Positions 4,014 to 5,179 of a DNA stretch of 5,179 nucleotides are shown piece after piece; positions within the stretch are counted from its first letter, which is position 1, and every line of letters starts with the position of its first letter. Under the pieces are notes generated by a model. It had not been told where the DNA came from and ran no database searches. It worked only from the letters and a program-made list of their open reading frames with translations. The DNA is taken from positions 1 to 5,179 of the forward strand of contig JAITVU010000325.1 in assembly GCA_031285645.1 (NCBI GenBank). Direction: 5' to 3'. Origin of the DNA: Oscillospiraceae bacterium. Its GTDB lineage: Bacteria; Bacillota; Clostridia; Oscillospirales; Ruminococcaceae. A program made the position numbers and the translations under genes.

Positions 4014-4741
4014 AGTGACACGACCCCCCTGTAAAACGCGCACGCGTCGGATTGGCCCAGAAGCCCGGGCAGGATTTCTTCCTTGCTGCCGATCCCGGTT
4101 ACATGGCCGCCCGCGATGACGACGATCTTATTAGCGATTTCCAGAATGCGTTCCTGATGGGATATGATCACAACCGCGCCGTTTGTGGCGTCGCGCATGG
4201 CTGTGAAGACGCGGATCAGGTTCTGAAAGCTCCAGAGGTCGATACCGGCCTCCGGCTCGTCAAAGACGGACAGCATGGTGCCGCGCGCGATGAGCATGGC
4301 GATTTCAATGCGCTTAAGCTCCCCGCCCGATAAGCTGGCGTTGAGTTCCCGCGTGACATAATCCCGGGCGCACAAGCCGACTTCGGAGAGGTAGACGCAG
4401 GCTTCGTCGGTGTTGAGGTCGCGCCCGGCGGCCAGTGAGAGCAAATCGTGCACGGTCAGGCCCTTAAAACGGACAGGCTGCTGGAAGGCGAAGCCGATGC
4501 CGGCCTGCGCGCGCTCGGTGGCGTTCAGTTCCGTGATGTCCTCGCCGTCGAAGATGATTTTGCCGGACGTGGGTTTTTCTATACCGGCAATCAGTTTGGC
4601 GAGCGTGGATTTGCCGCCGCCGTTGGGTCCCGTGATGACGACAAAGCTTGCGTCCTCTATAGTCAGGTTGATATCATGCAGGATTTCTTTTTTACCCGAG
4701 TCGCCATTGACATCAAAAGAAATATTTTGAAGTTCCAGCAT
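4010..4741 (-). CDS. smsC: SmsC/SufC-like Fe-S assembly ABC ATPase (243 aa)
   Basis: The start ATG at 4741 follows AAAGGAGG with a ~7-nt gap; an in-frame TTG 15 codons upstream has no such support. All ABC ATPase motifs are present: Walker A GPNGGGKST (38-46), Q-loop FAFQQP (85-90), signature LSGGELKR (137-144), Walker B LSVFDEPEAGID (157-168) with catalytic E162, and H-loop H195. The FDEPEAGID Walker B resembles the SufC DEIDSGLD region more than transporter ATPases, and no membrane subunit is nearby. The partner is the SufB/D-type protein overlapping its 3' end by 4 bp (GTGA), which signals translational coupling and fixed stoichiometry. The ATPase would drive conformational change of the SmsB scaffold during cluster assembly in the cytoplasm. 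No cysteine desulfurase or SufU follows, as is typical of the two-gene SMS system in anaerobes. Confidence 0.9.
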   Translation of the reverse strand: MLELQNISFDVNGDSGKKEILHDINLTIEDASFVVITGPNGGGKSTLAKLIAGIEKPTSGKIIFDGEDITELNATERAQAGIGFAFQQPVRFKGLTVHDLLSLAAGRDLNTDEACVYLSEVGLCARDYVTRELNASLSGGELKRIEIAMLIARGTMLSVFDEPEAGIDLWSFQNLIRVFTAMRDATNGAVVIISHQERILEIANKIVVIAGGHVTGIGSKEEILPGLLGQSDACAFYRGVVSL

Positions 4742-4883
4742 GGCTTGTCCTCCTTTCGGCTTGTGGCCGTGAACACTGAGTTGCAAACAGTCCGCAAAAA
4801 TCAGAGCCTCGCATAAAGCATTTGGCGGATAAATGCGGTTCGGGCGCGGGGCCGTTAACGAATGCAGACTATTTTCGTAATAT
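4742..4883 (-). other. 5' leader of the SMS operon
   Basis: About 135 nt separate the predicted start near 4877 from the smsC ATG. It contains a 6-bp hairpin (GCATTT-N7-AAATGC, 4818-4836) and a small GC hairpin (CGGC-N5-GCCG, 4757-4769) just before the RBS. I see no riboswitch family I recognise and no coding sequence here. Confidence 0.4.
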
Positions 4884-4912
4884 ATGTTACCATATTATCA
4901 AAAGCTTGTCAA
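4884..4912 (-). promoter_or_regulatory. Promoter of the smsCB operon
   Basis: On the minus strand, TTGACA (4912-4907), a 17-bp spacer and TAACAT (4889-4884). The -10 box is embedded in the near-palindrome GTAAYATATRTTAC (4878-4891), a possible operator. It lies back-to-back with the plus-strand promoter at 4976. Confidence 0.7.
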
Positions 4913-4975
4913 TGTGGATCATAGGGCCGACTTGGATTAAAGAAAAATTTATGTAATTTATTTAAGTATCACATC

Positions 4976-5005
4976 TTGACAAGCGCGCATATATATGTTT
5001 ATATT
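4976..5005 (+). promoter_or_regulatory. Divergent promoter for a gene beyond the right edge
   Basis: TTGACA (4976-4981), an 18-bp spacer and TATATT (5000-5005), with a start near 5012. The transcript would run through the hairpin-rich leader toward a gene that begins past 5179. Confidence 0.65.
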
Positions 5006-5012
5006 AACATAT
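4993..5012. promoter_or_regulatory. Palindrome over the -10 box of the rightward promoter
   Basis: ATATGTT-tatatt-AACATAT, perfect 7-bp arms around a 6-bp centre that holds most of the -10 box. It overlaps the palindrome at 5008-5029, so two dimers might bind side by side. The AT-rich composition means some symmetry could be chance. Confidence 0.5.
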
Positions 5013-5029
5013 GAACAATCATTCATATG
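5008..5029. promoter_or_regulatory. ArsR/SmtB-like operator palindrome
   Basis: CATATGAA, N6, TTCATATG: perfect 8-bp arms at the transcription start. The core TGAACA-N4-TTCA is the pattern of operators bound by ArsR/SmtB-family metal-responsive repressors; some TetR-family operators look similar. The regulator itself is not in the window. Confidence 0.6.
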
Positions 5030-5037
5030 AATAGGGG

Positions 5038-5149
5038 GATATAGCGTGAAAAATCACGCTATATCAGATGTGCCAATTTCTCGCCGCCTGCGGGCGGCAA
5101 CCGAAAATGATGCACAAACAGACCAGTCCTTTTCATGGTCTGTTTGTGC
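5038..5149 (+). promoter_or_regulatory. Structured mRNA leader with three consecutive hairpins
   Basis: Three stems in series: 12 bp perfect with an AAAA loop (5038-5049 with 5054-5065); GCCGCC-TGCG-GGCGGC (5083-5098); and 14 bp perfect with a 10-nt loop (5112-5125 with 5136-5149). TGTGC at 5069-5073 could alternatively pair with GCACA at 5112-5116, which would compete with the third stem. No U tract follows the last stem. An RBS-like AAAGGA (5162-5167) lies near the edge, but the ATG directly after it is too close to use, so the start codon is probably outside the window. I recognise no named riboswitch. Confidence 0.5.
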
Positions 5150-5179
5150 CTGAGCTTTCAGAAAGGAATGATCTTTAGT

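Noticed and set aside
5168..5179. Start of a new gene at the ATG of 5168
   Set aside because: The GGA of the RBS abuts the ATG with no spacing, and only four codons are visible.

Overview
The window looks like chromosomal DNA from a strictly anaerobic, fairly GC-rich member of the Bacillota (Clostridia-like). Three things suggest this: a RACo-type corrinoid-activation ATPase, a minimal two-gene SUF-like (SMS) iron-sulfur assembly operon, and a small DUF6809-type protein. The assignment is inferred from gene content; no rRNA or phylogenetic marker is present.

Layout. Positions 1-1107 (+) hold the C-terminal part of a RACo/DUF4445 ASKHA-domain protein, cut by the window edge. From about 1140 to 2735 lies a visibly AT-richer island made of small regulators in duplicate. 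Two paralogous 72-aa XRE repressors (minus strand, 1241-1459 and 1570-1788) each sit behind a plus-strand promoter with the exact sigma-70 consensus TTGACA-N17-TATAAT. A 19-bp 7-5-7 palindrome fills each promoter spacer, and a second palindrome follows each start point. The second promoter reads into two tandem ~375-bp cassettes. Each cassette has its own promoter with an inverted repeat around the -10, a strong RBS, a 55-56-aa ribbon-helix-helix protein, and a conserved noncoding tail. That tail contains a near-consensus minus-strand promoter that should make an ~80-nt, two-hairpin RNA ending in a U tract inside the 3' end of the RHH gene. The noncoding blocks are much better conserved (45/46 and 50/50 identical) than the two proteins.

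Positions 2737-3036 (+) encode a DUF6809-like protein followed by a strong terminator. The minus-strand operon 4741-3096 encodes an SmsC/SufC-like ATPase and an SmsB/SufBD-like scaffold joined by a GTGA stop/start overlap. Its promoter (4912-4884) is back-to-back with a plus-strand promoter (4976-5005). The plus promoter carries two overlapping palindromes, one with the TGAACA-N4-TTCA pattern of ArsR/SmtB operators, and leads into a ~170-nt leader with three strong hairpins. The gene it serves starts beyond the window.

The most unusual content is the island. It pairs two layers of small DNA-binding proteins, XRE and RHH. Each layer is duplicated, and in each the paralogs and their apparent operators have diverged together. 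Convergent small RNAs lie over the RHH genes. This resembles a plasmid or phage control circuit (compare CopG plus antisense RNA in rolling-circle plasmids), but no replication or integrase gene is visible here.
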